Assembly (NCBI RefSeq): GCF_943192935.1
Contig: NZ_CALPCI010000002.1
Location: 248,001 to 312,000, forward strand
Length of the DNA stretch: 64,000 nucleotides
Origin: Limosilactobacillus caecicola
Lineage (GTDB): Bacteria; Bacillota; Bacilli; Lactobacillales; Lactobacillaceae
Reading direction: 5' to 3'
Every line of letters begins with the position of its first letter. Position 1 is the stretch's first letter. The position numbers were made by a program, and so were the translations under genes. Below, in pieces: positions 1 through 8,597 of this stretch. The notes beneath the pieces are model-generated. The model made no database searches and was not told the DNA's origin. It saw only the letters and a program-made list of their open reading frames with translations.

Positions 1-1
1 A

Positions 2-1444
2 GAGAGTGATCATGACTTTTTCCAGATTGGCCACACTTCGACTTCGATCGCCTTGGCAGTGGGAATGGCTGAATCCCGCGACTTACAAAAGAAACATGAA
101 AACATTGTCGCGGTGATTGGTGATGGTTCCTTGAGTGGTGGATTAGCCTTTGAAGGGCTCAACAATGCCGCTAAATTACATTCTAATTTAATTATCGTGG
201 TTAACGATAATAACATGTCCATCGACCACAACCAAGGAGGATTATATCAGGGACTTAAAGAACTGCGTGATACCCATGGGGACTCTGCCAATAATATCTT
301 CAAGTTCATGGGTCTCGACTACCGCTACGTCGAAGATGGGAATAATCTTGCGGACATGATTAAGGTCTTCCAAGAGGTAAAGGATATTGACCATCCAATT
401 GTCCTTCACGTGCATACCTTAAAGGGTGCCGGCTATCAACTAGCCATTGATAATGAAATGGCCTACCACTGGCGGGGCCCCTTCGATGGCAAAACCGGTC
501 ACAGCACGACGCCAGCTCCCCAAGAATCTTACAGTAGTGCTGTGATTGACGAACTTCTTAAAGAAATTGATGCGGGTGTTGATATTGCGGCCATCAATGC
601 AGCCATCCCAGGAATGTTTGACCTAAAGCGCTTTGAAAAAGCCCATCCAGATCGGTATTTTGATGTTGGTATTGCTGAACAAATGTCCGTTTCTTCGGCT
701 GTTGCTATGGCTCAAGAGGGTACCCGTCCAGTAGTTTTTGAAAGTAGTACCTTTTTACAACGGGCTTATGACCAGTTGATTCATGATGTAGCCTTAAATG
801 ACGTGCCAATTGTCATGATTGTGCGTGGCGGCACGATTTCGAGTGAGTCTGCTACCCACCAGGGAACTTTTGATATTTCTTACATCAGTTCCTTACCAAA
901 TATCGAATACTTAACACCCACCAGTGTTGAGGAAATGATCTCAATGTTGCGCTGGGCCATTAAGCAAACTGACACCCCAGTAGTTATTCGCCAACCGGAA
1001 CGGACGCTCTTGCACCGGCCAGCAACGCAGAATGATTACAGTAACATCGATTATGAAATTGCCCACCAGGGCAGTGAAGTTGCGATCTTTGCTGTTGGCG
1101 ATTTCTGGAAACTGGGTGAAGAAGTGCGCGAGGAACTCCAAAAGAAGTTGAATATTGATGCGACATTGATTAATCCCAAATCAGTGACTAATATCGACCC
1201 CGACGATTTACACCACCTCCAGGAAGATCATGACATTGTCGTTACTCTTGAAGATGGCAACCTGTCCGGAGGGTTTGGTGAAACAATTGACCGTTACTAC
1301 AGCGCTAGCGAAATGAAGGTTCTTAACTTTGGAGCCCCACGTGAGTTTTCCGATAATATTCCATATGATGTGCTTGCCGAATGGTACCACTTAACACCTG
1401 AATTGATCGTTGATGATATTGAAAAAGTTGTGCATCAAATTTAA
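2..1444 (+). CDS. dxs: 1-deoxy-D-xylulose-5-phosphate synthase homologue (5' partial)
   Basis: Thiamine diphosphate enzyme of the transketolase superfamily; canonical DXS joins pyruvate and glyceraldehyde-3-phosphate to DXP. The reading frame is open to the window edge, so the N-terminus is missing; 480 codons are visible of roughly 580-620 usual. Visible marks are HTSTS near base 25, GDGSLSGG then NDNNMSID (the TPP/Mg binding stretch) at bases 118-225, the STFLQRAYDQ pyrimidine-binding segment near 745-775 and ATHQG near 850-865. Two usually conserved places differ: the acid four residues before the His of THQG is Glu instead of Asp, and the usual RYPRG reads RQPER. It is DXS-like with good confidence, but the exact activity is less sure. 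Lactobacilli normally make isoprenoids by mevalonate, so DXP for cofactors or a paralogous role is possible. Confidence 0.85.
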   Translation, partial: ESDHDFFQIGHTSTSIALAVGMAESRDLQKKHENIVAVIGDGSLSGGLAFEGLNNAAKLHSNLIIVVNDNNMSIDHNQGGLYQGLKELRDTHGDSANNIFKFMGLDYRYVEDGNNLADMIKVFQEVKDIDHPIVLHVHTLKGAGYQLAIDNEMAYHWRGPFDGKTGHSTTPAPQESYSSAVIDELLKEIDAGVDIAAINAAIPGMFDLKRFEKAHPDRYFDVGIAEQMSVSSAVAMAQEGTRPVVFESSTFLQRAYDQLIHDVALNDVPIVMIVRGGTISSESATHQGTFDISYISSLPNIEYLTPTSVEEMISMLRWAIKQTDTPVVIRQPERTLLHRPATQNDYSNIDYEIAHQGSEVAIFAVGDFWKLGEEVREELQKKLNIDATLINPKSVTNIDPDDLHHLQEDHDIVVTLEDGNLSGGFGETIDRYYSASEMKVLNFGAPREFSDNIPYDVLAEWYHLTPELIVDDIEKVVHQI

Positions 1445-1457
1445 TCTTTAGTCTAAT

Positions 1458-1496
1458 GAAAAGAAGCAGATCGAGAATCTCGGTCTGCTTCTTTTC
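1458..1496. terminator. Bidirectional Rho-independent terminator
   Basis: A 13-bp perfect inverted repeat (GAAAAGAAGCAGA and its complement) has A-rich and T-rich flanks on both strands. It sits between the convergent ends of dxs and the small gene at 1495-1758. Confidence 0.85.
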
Positions 1497-1758
1497 ATTG
1501 AGCTTGCTGTAAAATCTGTGCCTGTACCGTTTCAAGTTGGTCGGCAGTGAAATTAATATACCGTGCTGCTAGACGGGGGCTAAAGTGAGCATCATCAATT
1601 AAAAAGTCATGAATGCTCATGGCATCAAGCCCAGCATGGCGAAGGTGTTGAATAACCATGGCAGCAGCAAACGCATCCGTCTTGGCAACCGAAAGAGCCG
1701 CTGGGGCCGCCTCAATGACTCCTTGTAAGTAACCAAGCATGAAAGTACGATTCATCAT
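1495..1758 (-). CDS. Small hypothetical protein downstream of acyltransferase
   Basis: Function not recognised. The product is about 87 residues and starts MMNRTFMLGYLQG. It is Ala-rich and probably helical, with no signal peptide or clear membrane segment. The start is chosen at 1758 because AAGGAG (1770-1765) lies 6 bases upstream; the in-frame ATG at 1764 abuts this site directly and is less likely. The frame is open further upstream, but only inside the acyltransferase gene. The ribosome binding site overlaps the acyltransferase stop codon, so the two genes are probably translationally coupled. A function linked to the acyltransferase is inferred from this arrangement only. Confidence 0.6.
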   Translation of the reverse strand: MMNRTFMLGYLQGVIEAAPAALSVAKTDAFAAAMVIQHLRHAGLDAMSIHDFLIDDAHFSPRLAARYINFTADQLETVQAQILQQAQ

Positions 1759-1760
1759 TA

Positions 1761-2855
1761 TCATCTCCTTATAAAATGTTGCTGAAAAATTTGGACGCCG
1801 GCGGCACAAGCAAATGAAAGGAGCCAGGTACCTACCCAAAGAAACGATAAAATTAGGTATGGGTGAGACATAGCCATGTTTTGCAAAGCAAACCCACGCC
1901 ACAAGAGCTGCTCCCAAAACACATTGCCGAGGTACGCCGGATAAGCTAAGGTGGCTAAATAATGAAACAGTTGTTGAATTTTACGATAGTGATGGTACTG
2001 ATTATTTAAAGAGAAAACCGCCACCAAGCAGATAACCATTAAACTATAAAAGGTCATCGAAGGCTTATAGTATGTTGCATTAGCTAAGTCAATTGGCCAC
2101 CCAAACGCGCGTAATTCATGATTAGTTTTGACAAAAGCCATAGCCAGGCCAATCAAGATCAATGGCCAATAGCGAAGTAACCAGTGGTTAAACCGACGAC
2201 GATAATTCCAGGCCAAGACACCATAAACTCCGTAAATGATGAAACTTACAAACACACGGTCGAGAAGGTACCATGCGTGCTCTCGCGGTCCATGAAAGAC
2301 ATAGTAATCATAAAAGATCAGCCAACCGCAGTAGAAGATAGCAGTGCCAATCAACGTTAGCCAGCCTTTCCATCGAGTAGTGCCCAGCCAACAATGAAGG
2401 ATCCAGAAGAAAGGGATCAAAAGCGCAAACTGGAGCATCATGGTGTTGTACCACAAGTGGGGTGCGGCGTTCCCATTGATAAATTGCCAAATAAATTGGT
2501 GCCAGTTTTGATAGGGATGTCCTTGTTGCAAGTTTGGCATTAATAATAAATAAATTAAGGTCCAGATCACTGTTGGCACAATCAAAGAAATAACCATTCC
2601 ACGGTAATACTTTTTGGGAACAAACCGTCCCCCTTGACTACTTTGGCGAATCGTTGAATACAGGATTCCAAAGATAAATGCGGGGGCAGTGTATTTGATC
2701 AAATCGTAGACACTACCGAGATTGGTTTGTAGGTGAGCGGGTTGTCCTTGAATAATCAAACTGATGATTGGTTGGCCAATGACTGCAGTACAGGCAAAAA
2801 CCTTCAAATAGTCGCCAATGTCACCACGGACGTGCTGTTCATTATGTTTTGGCAC
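1761..2855 (-). CDS. Acyltransferase-3 family integral membrane protein
   Basis: Polytopic membrane protein of 364 residues, of the OafA/acyltransferase-3 type that transfers acyl groups to cell surface sugars or other envelope acceptors. The N-terminal GDIGDYLKVFACTAVIGQP resembles the family start (catalytic-type first helix), followed by about nine or ten hydrophobic helices, for example around residues 45-65, 85-105, 130-155, 165-185, 215-235, 270-290 and 330-355. The classic N-terminal RxxH pair is not clear in helix 1, so the acceptor and activity are unknown. It is first in a two-gene unit with the small protein at 1495-1758 and diverges from the LPQTG protein gene. Confidence 0.75.
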   Translation of the reverse strand: MPKHNEQHVRGDIGDYLKVFACTAVIGQPIISLIIQGQPAHLQTNLGSVYDLIKYTAPAFIFGILYSTIRQSSQGGRFVPKKYYRGMVISLIVPTVIWTLIYLLLMPNLQQGHPYQNWHQFIWQFINGNAAPHLWYNTMMLQFALLIPFFWILHCWLGTTRWKGWLTLIGTAIFYCGWLIFYDYYVFHGPREHAWYLLDRVFVSFIIYGVYGVLAWNYRRRFNHWLLRYWPLILIGLAMAFVKTNHELRAFGWPIDLANATYYKPSMTFYSLMVICLVAVFSLNNQYHHYRKIQQLFHYLATLAYPAYLGNVFWEQLLWRGFALQNMAMSHPYLILSFLWVGTWLLSFACAAGVQIFQQHFIRR

Positions 2856-2972
2856 ACTGTCATCTCCAATTATGGGTTCCTCTTATTAATTTTAATTCTT
2901 TTTAAGAAAAATGCTAAATATTGGCGTTTTTTTCGTCCTTAAATATTGAGGACAATAAAGGAGGATTTTTCA

Positions 2973-4454
2973 ATGAAAATTTCAAAGTGGCAACGTCAAG
3001 TGCTGTATATCTGTGCCATTGGTGGCGTCTTAGTAATCACGACACCGTATTCGGTTAAGGCGGATGTTAATGTTGGTACGTTAATAGCACATACCAATGC
3101 GGCAACGGAATTAACAACACACCAAACCACTCGATTAGTGATTGCCAAATTAGTCAATGGAACAGTGTTGCAACAAAAACAAACGATGGTAAATTGGGTA
3201 AAAGATAGTGCTTCAGCTTTAGTTCCGGATGTCCGGTTTACTCCACCAACCATTGATGGTTACATCAATACTGGTGGTTTAATTCGAAGTTCAATGATGG
3301 AAAATCCAGCTGCCCCATTGAATGTTTTCCATCTTGATTACTATCCAAATGAAGAACAAATCAACCCCTTTACCGCTTGTTGTCGAATTGACCTCAAAGA
3401 TGAAAGTGGTAAGGTCTACATCAGCCATATTTATTGCGTCCCGAATGGCGTTCAGCGACAAGTGAACCTTGAATTACCTGAAGGAATGGAATTTGTTAAT
3501 CCAAGTGATCAAGCATATAAAATTACGGGTGAAAATCGCGGTCAATTTACTGTGATGATTAAGCCAGCCACGCAAGCAGACAAAAAAGATGATGATGTGG
3601 ACTCAGAAACAGCTGGGCAACCTAATGCCGAAAAAAATAATACTGCAGATGGGGCAAAACCTGATACTCCTGATAAAAATGTCCCTGGGGTCTCGGACAG
3701 TAATGAACAAGTAGATAATCAGGAGGTCAATCAACAGGTAGATCAAGGGAAGAATACAGAGGAGACCATGCCATCAGGATCCGACAAGGAAGTGCAAACT
3801 GATCCAACTCAACCGGACACTTCTTCTACAACGTTAGTAAATGAAGGAACGAATACAGATCCCATTGATCAGGTTACCGAAAGCACGAATACTGATGATA
3901 ATAATTCAGAACTAGTGGATCACGGTAGCCAAACGGACCCCGAACCAACGCTTGAAAAGCCAGATCTGGATGAGCAAAGTGGTCAAATTAGTCCACCAAA
4001 ACATCCAGGTGGTGAAGTCATCCAACGACCTGAATTAGTGGATCATGAGGCTCAAACAACGATTGAAGAAGATGATTTAGTTACTAATACTGTCGAAACT
4101 GTAACGAGTACTGAAGATCTCAATAATGGAAGTACTCATGCGGATGAGCAAAATTCGGCATTGATAAACCAGGATTACCCAAGCCGTCCGTCAGTTCAAC
4201 TGGCTATTGCTAAGGAACCAACTGAAATGATGAAAATAGAGCGAATAAATGAAGCCAAGGACGAAGAGGTAAAGCAACCGTCTGCTACAGCTTTAACGGA
4301 ATTAGCAAAATATAATCGACCATCTGAAGATAAAAAAATGACAGCTAATCAACAATTGCCACAAACTGGTAACCATACCGGTCAGCTATTAGTAGCCTGT
4401 GGGGTTGCCTTGCTCGCCTTACTTGGATTGTTTAGGAACCGTTCCAAACATTAA
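2973..4454 (+). CDS. LPXTG-anchored cell surface protein with TD-rich repeats
   Basis: Sortase substrate of 493 residues. The start at 2973 follows AAAGGAGG at 2957-2964; an upstream in-frame ATG at 2946 has no such site. Residues 1-31 form a signal peptide (KISKWQRQ, hydrophobic core, cleavage near VKA-DV). A globular N-terminal part of about 170 residues, containing a CC pair, is followed by about 250 residues of low-complexity acidic, Thr/Asp/Gln/Asn-rich sequence. The degenerate motif LV(D/N)xxxxTD recurs there (LVNEGTNTDP, LVDHGSQTDP, LVDHEAQTTI). The C-terminus has LPQTG, a hydrophobic helix and RNRSKH, the standard wall-anchor signal. The ligand is unknown and no recognised adhesion domain was identified. 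Confidence 0.85.
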   Translation: MKISKWQRQVLYICAIGGVLVITTPYSVKADVNVGTLIAHTNAATELTTHQTTRLVIAKLVNGTVLQQKQTMVNWVKDSASALVPDVRFTPPTIDGYINTGGLIRSSMMENPAAPLNVFHLDYYPNEEQINPFTACCRIDLKDESGKVYISHIYCVPNGVQRQVNLELPEGMEFVNPSDQAYKITGENRGQFTVMIKPATQADKKDDDVDSETAGQPNAEKNNTADGAKPDTPDKNVPGVSDSNEQVDNQEVNQQVDQGKNTEETMPSGSDKEVQTDPTQPDTSSTTLVNEGTNTDPIDQVTESTNTDDNNSELVDHGSQTDPEPTLEKPDLDEQSGQISPPKHPGGEVIQRPELVDHEAQTTIEEDDLVTNTVETVTSTEDLNNGSTHADEQNSALINQDYPSRPSVQLAIAKEPTEMMKIERINEAKDEEVKQPSATALTELAKYNRPSEDKKMTANQQLPQTGNHTGQLLVACGVALLALLGLFRNRSKH

Positions 4455-4502
4455 AAGATTACTTGCATTCTCATTTTTCTAATGATATTCTAATAAGAGC
4501 CT

Positions 4503-4529
4503 TGTGGGAGGAGACCAATTTCTCCCACA
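4503..4529 (+). terminator. Hairpin downstream of the LPXTG gene
   Basis: TGTGGGAG at 4503-4510 pairs with CTCCCACA at 4522-4529. No strong T-run follows, so it may be a weak terminator or an mRNA 3' stabilising hairpin. Confidence 0.45.
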
Positions 4530-4580
4530 CTCAACTAATTTAACCTGAATTCGGTTGAGAGATTTTAGAAGAATTAACTA

Positions 4581-4625
4581 AACGGGTCTTTCAATCACGA
4601 TATTTGTGATCTGGACCCGTTTTTC
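4581..4625 (+). terminator. Rho-independent terminator or attenuator before the permease
   Basis: AACGGGTC pairs with GACCCGTT around an inner ATCAC/GTGAT stem and is followed by TTTTT. It ends only about 18 bases before the permease start codon. It could therefore end the LPXTG transcript or act as a leader attenuator. No T-box or other riboswitch consensus was found upstream. Confidence 0.7.
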
Positions 4626-4643
4626 AGAAAATGAGGGATTTTC

Positions 4644-6047
4644 ATGCAAGAAGAAAAGCAACCGCAATTAAAGCGGTCAATGACTCCTGGCCAGATGGAA
4701 ATGATTGCCATTGGTGGCACGATTGGTTCTGGACTGTTCATGGGGGCCACTTCAACAATTAAATGGGCCGGGCCGTCAGTGCTGCTGGCGTATGCTTTTG
4801 TCGGCTTGATTCTCTATGGAGTTATGCGTGCACTTGGCGAAATGATTTATATTAGCCCGGGAACTGGATCTTTTGCAGACTACGGTTCAAAGTACATTCG
4901 TCCACTTTCTGGCTACCTGGTCAAGTGGAGTAATGTCTTCCAATACATTATCGTCGGTATTTCAGATATTATTGCGATGACTCAGTACTTAAATTACTGG
5001 TGGCCAAATTTGCCAGATTGGTTGTCAGGGGTTGTCATGATTATTTTCCTAACCCTTGCTAATCTGGCTTCTGCCAAAGCATATGGACGCCTCGAATTTT
5101 GGTTTGCGATGATTAAAGTTGTCACAATTATTGTCATGATTATTGTTGGATTGATGGTCATTGTACTCGGGTTAGGTAACCATTGGCATCCAGTTGGTAT
5201 CTCTAATCTATGGGCTCATGGTGGTTTCTTTCCTAACGGTTTGAAAGGATTTGTATTTTCAATGGCTGTAATCGCTGGTTCTTATCAGGGAATTGAACTG
5301 TTGGGAATTACAGCAGGTGAATCTGCTTCACCACGGCACGCGATTGTAAAATCGGTTAAATCCGTCTTATGGCGGATCTTGATTTTCTACATTGGTGCTA
5401 TCTTTGTGATTGTATCAATTTACCCATGGAACCAGCTTAAAGCGGTCGGTTCACCATTCGTTGAAACCTTTACGAAAGTGGGAATCACTGGTGCCGCCGG
5501 AATTATCAACTTCGTCGTTTTGACGGCCGCCTTGTCAGGAGCTAACTCGGGAATTTATTCCGCTAGCCGTATGCTGTTTAAATTGGCGGTAGACAAAGAG
5601 GTGCCATCATTTTTTGCAAAGTTATCTAAACGAATCGTACCAAACGTTGCAATTGTTACGATTGCATTTTGGATTTTTCTAGGTTTTGTAGTTAACTTTG
5701 TACTAACTGCGGTGAACTCTGCTTCCAAGAACCTCTTCGTAATCGTTTATAGTTCAAGTGTCTTACCCGGGATGGTACCCTGGTTTGTGATCTTGATGTC
5801 CGAACTAAAATTCCGGCAAGTACACCCCGAACAACTAGAAGAGCACCCATTTAAAATGCCACTTTATCCATTTTATAATTACTTCTCCTTAATCATGCTA
5901 GCTTTAATTGTGCTGTTTATGTTTGTTAATCCTGATACTCAAGTATCAGTATCAATTGGGGTAATTTTTCTAGTCATCATGACTTGTATCTACTTTTATC
6001 GAGCTCGTCATGGCAAGGAAGAGACAGAGATAAATAAGCAAATCTAA
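4644..6047 (+). CDS. Amino acid permease (APC superfamily, AAT type)
   Basis: Secondary transporter of 467 residues with about 12 membrane helices; it brings amino acids in by proton symport, as known for the family. GGTIGSGLFMG at residues 24-34 in helix 1 is the family signature and forms the substrate-binding unwound helix. GEMIYISPGTGSFADY around residues 66-82 is also typical of bacterial AAT transporters. The substrate cannot be read from sequence. The start is placed at 4644 after GAGGGA. It stands alone between a hairpin just upstream of its start and tandem hairpins after its stop codon. Confidence 0.9.
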   Translation: MQEEKQPQLKRSMTPGQMEMIAIGGTIGSGLFMGATSTIKWAGPSVLLAYAFVGLILYGVMRALGEMIYISPGTGSFADYGSKYIRPLSGYLVKWSNVFQYIIVGISDIIAMTQYLNYWWPNLPDWLSGVVMIIFLTLANLASAKAYGRLEFWFAMIKVVTIIVMIIVGLMVIVLGLGNHWHPVGISNLWAHGGFFPNGLKGFVFSMAVIAGSYQGIELLGITAGESASPRHAIVKSVKSVLWRILIFYIGAIFVIVSIYPWNQLKAVGSPFVETFTKVGITGAAGIINFVVLTAALSGANSGIYSASRMLFKLAVDKEVPSFFAKLSKRIVPNVAIVTIAFWIFLGFVVNFVLTAVNSASKNLFVIVYSSSVLPGMVPWFVILMSELKFRQVHPEQLEEHPFKMPLYPFYNYFSLIMLALIVLFMFVNPDTQVSVSIGVIFLVIMTCIYFYRARHGKEETEINKQI

Positions 6048-6119
6048 GCATGTTAAAATTTGACGTGCTTAGCCAATCGGCCTCCAATACCGGTTAACAA
6101 ACGGTACTAGGGGCCGATT
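6044..6119 (+). terminator. Tandem hairpins after the permease gene
   Basis: Hairpin one pairs CTAAGCATG (6044-6052, overlapping the stop codon) with CGTGCTTAG (6064-6072). Hairpin two pairs AATCGGCCTC (6075-6084) with GGGGCCGATT (6110-6119) and has an inner TACCG/CGGTA stem. T-runs are weak, so termination is likely but not certain. Confidence 0.5.
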
Positions 6120-6236
6120 ACGTATTATTATCTTATTTTCCTGAATTAAATAATGGTTTAATCAAATGCGACCGAACTAGTGTTCATTCATCCCAAATTA
6201 GTGTAAAATAAGTCTATCAAGAACTCAGAAGGGATT

Positions 6237-7106
6237 ATGAACACCGTGAAAAAACGTTTTAATAAATTTTGGCACTGGCTAGCAATTTTAGCCATTCTCT
6301 TTGCCATTGCTACTGGCTTCCAGCATACGAATCAAACTGGTCAAGCATCGTCTGGAACGATTACCAATATTCTTCGTCAGTTTACCCGATATTCTACCAG
6401 TAGTAGTCACTCGAGTAATAGCAGCTTACCTGCGCCAAGCAAGCAACAGGCTGAAGCTGTTCTGACTACGAGTGTTAAAAAGCAGTTAGGAGGAAGTGTC
6501 CAATGGAACGGCCACGGAGCATTTATTGTTAACAATAATCGTCCGCAACTGAACGCGAATATCTCAAGTGCTCCGTATGCAGTCAATAAGGTCGACCAAC
6601 AAGGTCGCGCCTGGCGTGGTGACGCTTGGTTAAACCGCAGTACCCGCCAGTACCAAAGCCGCGAACAAACTAATAATGGAGCTACTAGTTGGAAACCTGC
6701 GGGATTTTTGCAAGCTACTAACCTCAGTAATGGACCCAGCCATGCTTATGACCGCGGCCATTTACTAGGCTATGCATTGGTAGGGGGTATCAAGAGCTTT
6801 AACGCCTCTGAATCAAATCCACAAAACATCGCCACTCAAACGGCTTGGGCTAACGAAGCACGTTCGGAAAATTCCACGGGACAAAATTATTACGAAGGAT
6901 TGGTGCGCAAGGCATTGGATCAAAATAAGCAAGTTCGCTACCGGGTAACTGACATCTACGATGGTAATAATAAAGTACCATCAGGCGCCCATATCGAGGC
7001 ATTATCAAAGGATGGATCCCTAAGCTTTAACGTCTTTGTGCCAAACGTCCAGAATAATATTTCCATTAACTATTTAACGGGCGCAGTAACAGCATTAACC
7101 AAGTAA
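6237..7106 (+). CDS. DNA/RNA non-specific endonuclease, membrane-anchored or secreted (EndA/NucA type)
   Basis: A beta-beta-alpha metal nuclease of 289 residues. A short basic N-terminus and hydrophobic segment at residues 13-27 (WLAILAILFAIATGF) give a signal anchor, followed by a Ser-rich linker to about residue 65. The catalytic DRGH motif is at residues 172-175 with H175 as general base; the metal-ligand region NASESNPQNIATQ follows about 20 residues later. Relatives degrade extracellular DNA or process DNA during competence. The dprA gene at 52 kb shows that part of the uptake machinery exists in this genome. RBS AGAAGGGA precedes the ATG. It is monocistronic and convergent with pepQ. 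Confidence 0.88.
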   Translation: MNTVKKRFNKFWHWLAILAILFAIATGFQHTNQTGQASSGTITNILRQFTRYSTSSSHSSNSSLPAPSKQQAEAVLTTSVKKQLGGSVQWNGHGAFIVNNNRPQLNANISSAPYAVNKVDQQGRAWRGDAWLNRSTRQYQSREQTNNGATSWKPAGFLQATNLSNGPSHAYDRGHLLGYALVGGIKSFNASESNPQNIATQTAWANEARSENSTGQNYYEGLVRKALDQNKQVRYRVTDIYDGNNKVPSGAHIEALSKDGSLSFNVFVPNVQNNISINYLTGAVTALTK

Positions 7107-7121
7107 TATCAATAATAGCAA

Positions 7122-7161
7122 GATGGCCACCAGCGGTCTAATTAAACCGTTGGTGGCCATC
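7122..7161. terminator. Bidirectional terminator between nuclease gene and pepQ
   Basis: GATGGCCACCAGCGGT (7122-7137) pairs with ACCGTTGGTGGCCATC (7146-7161), a long GC-rich stem with an 8-base loop, placed between convergent genes. Confidence 0.8.
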
Positions 7162-7186
7162 TGTGTGTACTATTGTTAGATCTTGC

Positions 7187-8287
7187 CTATTTAGGGAAGG
7201 TCTGCAACTCCTTGCTAGTATGTGTAAATGGTTCACAACCTTCTTCTGTGATGTGAACACAATCCTCAATTCGAACTCCCGCAAAGCCCGGAATGTAAAT
7301 TCCCGGTTCAATCGAGAAGCACATTCCCGGTTCAAGGACCAGATCATTACCCTCCATGATGGAAGGAAATTCATGTTCGCTACTGCCCATCCCGTGACCG
7401 AGCCGATGAATAAAGTACTCACCATAGCCAGCATGATCAATGATCTTCCGGGCCGCTGCATCCAGTTCAGCAGCCGTAATTCCTGGTTTAGCGGCATCTT
7501 GGGCGGTTAATTGGGCTTCTAAACAGACTCGATAAATCTCTTTTTGACGGTCATTAAGCTGGCCGACAGCGATTGTTCTGGAAACATCACTAATGTATCC
7601 TTCGTTCACTGTCCCCAGATCAAATAGCACTAACTCATTATTTTCAATTTTTGTGGCGGAGGTTGCCCCATGTGGTTCCGCCGCATGGGCACCCGCTTGA
7701 ATTAGGGTATCAAAACTCATTTGATTAACACCATGTTGCTTTAAGGCAAATTCCAGTTCAGCTGCCACTTCTTGTTCGCTTTTACCAACTTGAACCGCTT
7801 CGAAACCAACTTTCAGAGCAAAGTCGGCCCATTTACCAGCTTCATTCAATTTGGCAATTTCATCCGGACTTTTGATCATCCGCATTTGTTCAATTACTGG
7901 CGTCAAATTCGTCGTGAACTGACCATCAGGAAAGACTTGCTGGAGACTATGTAAACGATCCACCGTTAAGGAGCCAGCTTCAATTCCCCAGTGAAGAGGG
8001 GAGGTAACGCTCTCTTTGACGTGTTGGGCAATGAGGGCAAAGGGATCTTCATGATCTAAGTAACCATAGACTGGATCAGACCAACCAGTTTCCTTAATTG
8101 CCTCGACTTCGAGCGCAGGTGCAAAAATAAATGGGGCGTGGTCAGGGAAGACCAATAATGCCAATACTCGTTCAACCGGGTCACTATAGAAACCAGTTAA
8201 GTAGTTAATGGTCATCGGATCACTAATGTAGGCAGCGTCCAATTGGTGCTGGGCAACGTAAGTTTGTAATTCTGTCAGTTTTGTCAT
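7187..8287 (-). CDS. pepQ: Xaa-Pro dipeptidase (M24B)
   Basis: Cytoplasmic dipeptidase that splits X-Pro dipeptides, the last step in use of proline-rich peptides such as those from casein. It has 366 residues with an N-terminal creatinase-like domain (about 1-130) and a C-terminal pita-bread domain. The dinuclear metal ligands are visible in order: Asp in LFDLGTVNEG, Asp in YISDVSRT, His in HRLGHGMGSSEHE, Glu in SIEPGIY and Glu in VRIEDCV. The start at 8287 is preferred, since AGGAGG abuts the in-frame ATG at 8293 and is correctly spaced for 8287. Monocistronic; no ccpA gene is adjacent. Confidence 0.93.
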   Translation of the reverse strand: MTKLTELQTYVAQHQLDAAYISDPMTINYLTGFYSDPVERVLALLVFPDHAPFIFAPALEVEAIKETGWSDPVYGYLDHEDPFALIAQHVKESVTSPLHWGIEAGSLTVDRLHSLQQVFPDGQFTTNLTPVIEQMRMIKSPDEIAKLNEAGKWADFALKVGFEAVQVGKSEQEVAAELEFALKQHGVNQMSFDTLIQAGAHAAEPHGATSATKIENNELVLFDLGTVNEGYISDVSRTIAVGQLNDRQKEIYRVCLEAQLTAQDAAKPGITAAELDAAARKIIDHAGYGEYFIHRLGHGMGSSEHEFPSIMEGNDLVLEPGMCFSIEPGIYIPGFAGVRIEDCVHITEEGCEPFTHTSKELQTFPK

Positions 8288-8513
8288 CTTCATCCTCCTG
8301 ACTTCACTCGGGTGACTAAAATTGGTTAATTAATAGCATACCATAACTCAGGAAAGGAAAATGAGGATTGTAGAAGATTATGATTAAATTAGTAATTTTG
8401 ATTCAACAGCACGAACTAGTAATATAAACAAGTTTATGAATGACAATTTTTATTAATCTTGAACGTTGAAAAATAGCGGTTTTAATTATCAGAATTTATT
8501 TTTATTCCCAAAT

Positions 8514-8574
8514 AGTTTGACAATCAAAATAAGCTTGATATAATTCGAGTATCGAATAGTTTGATATTCGAAAT
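8514..8574 (+). promoter_or_regulatory. Three tandem FabT-like operator boxes at promoter P1
   Basis: Compared with the known FabT box ANTTTGATTATCAAATT, three matches lie side by side. Box 1 at 8514-8530 (AGTTTGACAATCAAAAT) covers the -35 element. Box 2 at 8543-8557 is a perfect palindrome, ATTCGA-GTA-TCGAAT, touching the -10 element. Box 3 at 8558-8574 (AGTTTGATATTCGAAAT) lies in the initial transcribed region. Binding by the FabT encoded at 9132 is inferred; the boxes are read directly from sequence. Confidence 0.75.
8517..8544 (+). promoter_or_regulatory. Promoter P1 of the fab operon
   Basis: TTGACA (8517-8522), 16 bases, TATAAT (8539-8544): both hexamers match the sigma-70/SigA consensus perfectly. 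It lies about 54 bases before the fabZ1 start codon and is embedded in FabT-like boxes. The stretch 8294-8510 upstream shows no gene. Confidence 0.85.
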
Positions 8575-8597
8575 ACTTTTGTTGGGAGGTGACGTCC

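Noticed and set aside
4503-4625. Possible T-box or amino acid riboswitch before the permease gene
   Set aside because: No conserved T-box bulge or lysine/glycine aptamer consensus was seen; the hairpins look like ordinary terminators.
7163-7510. Open frame of 115 codons on the plus strand over pepQ
   Set aside because: Antisense shadow of pepQ with no RBS and biased composition.
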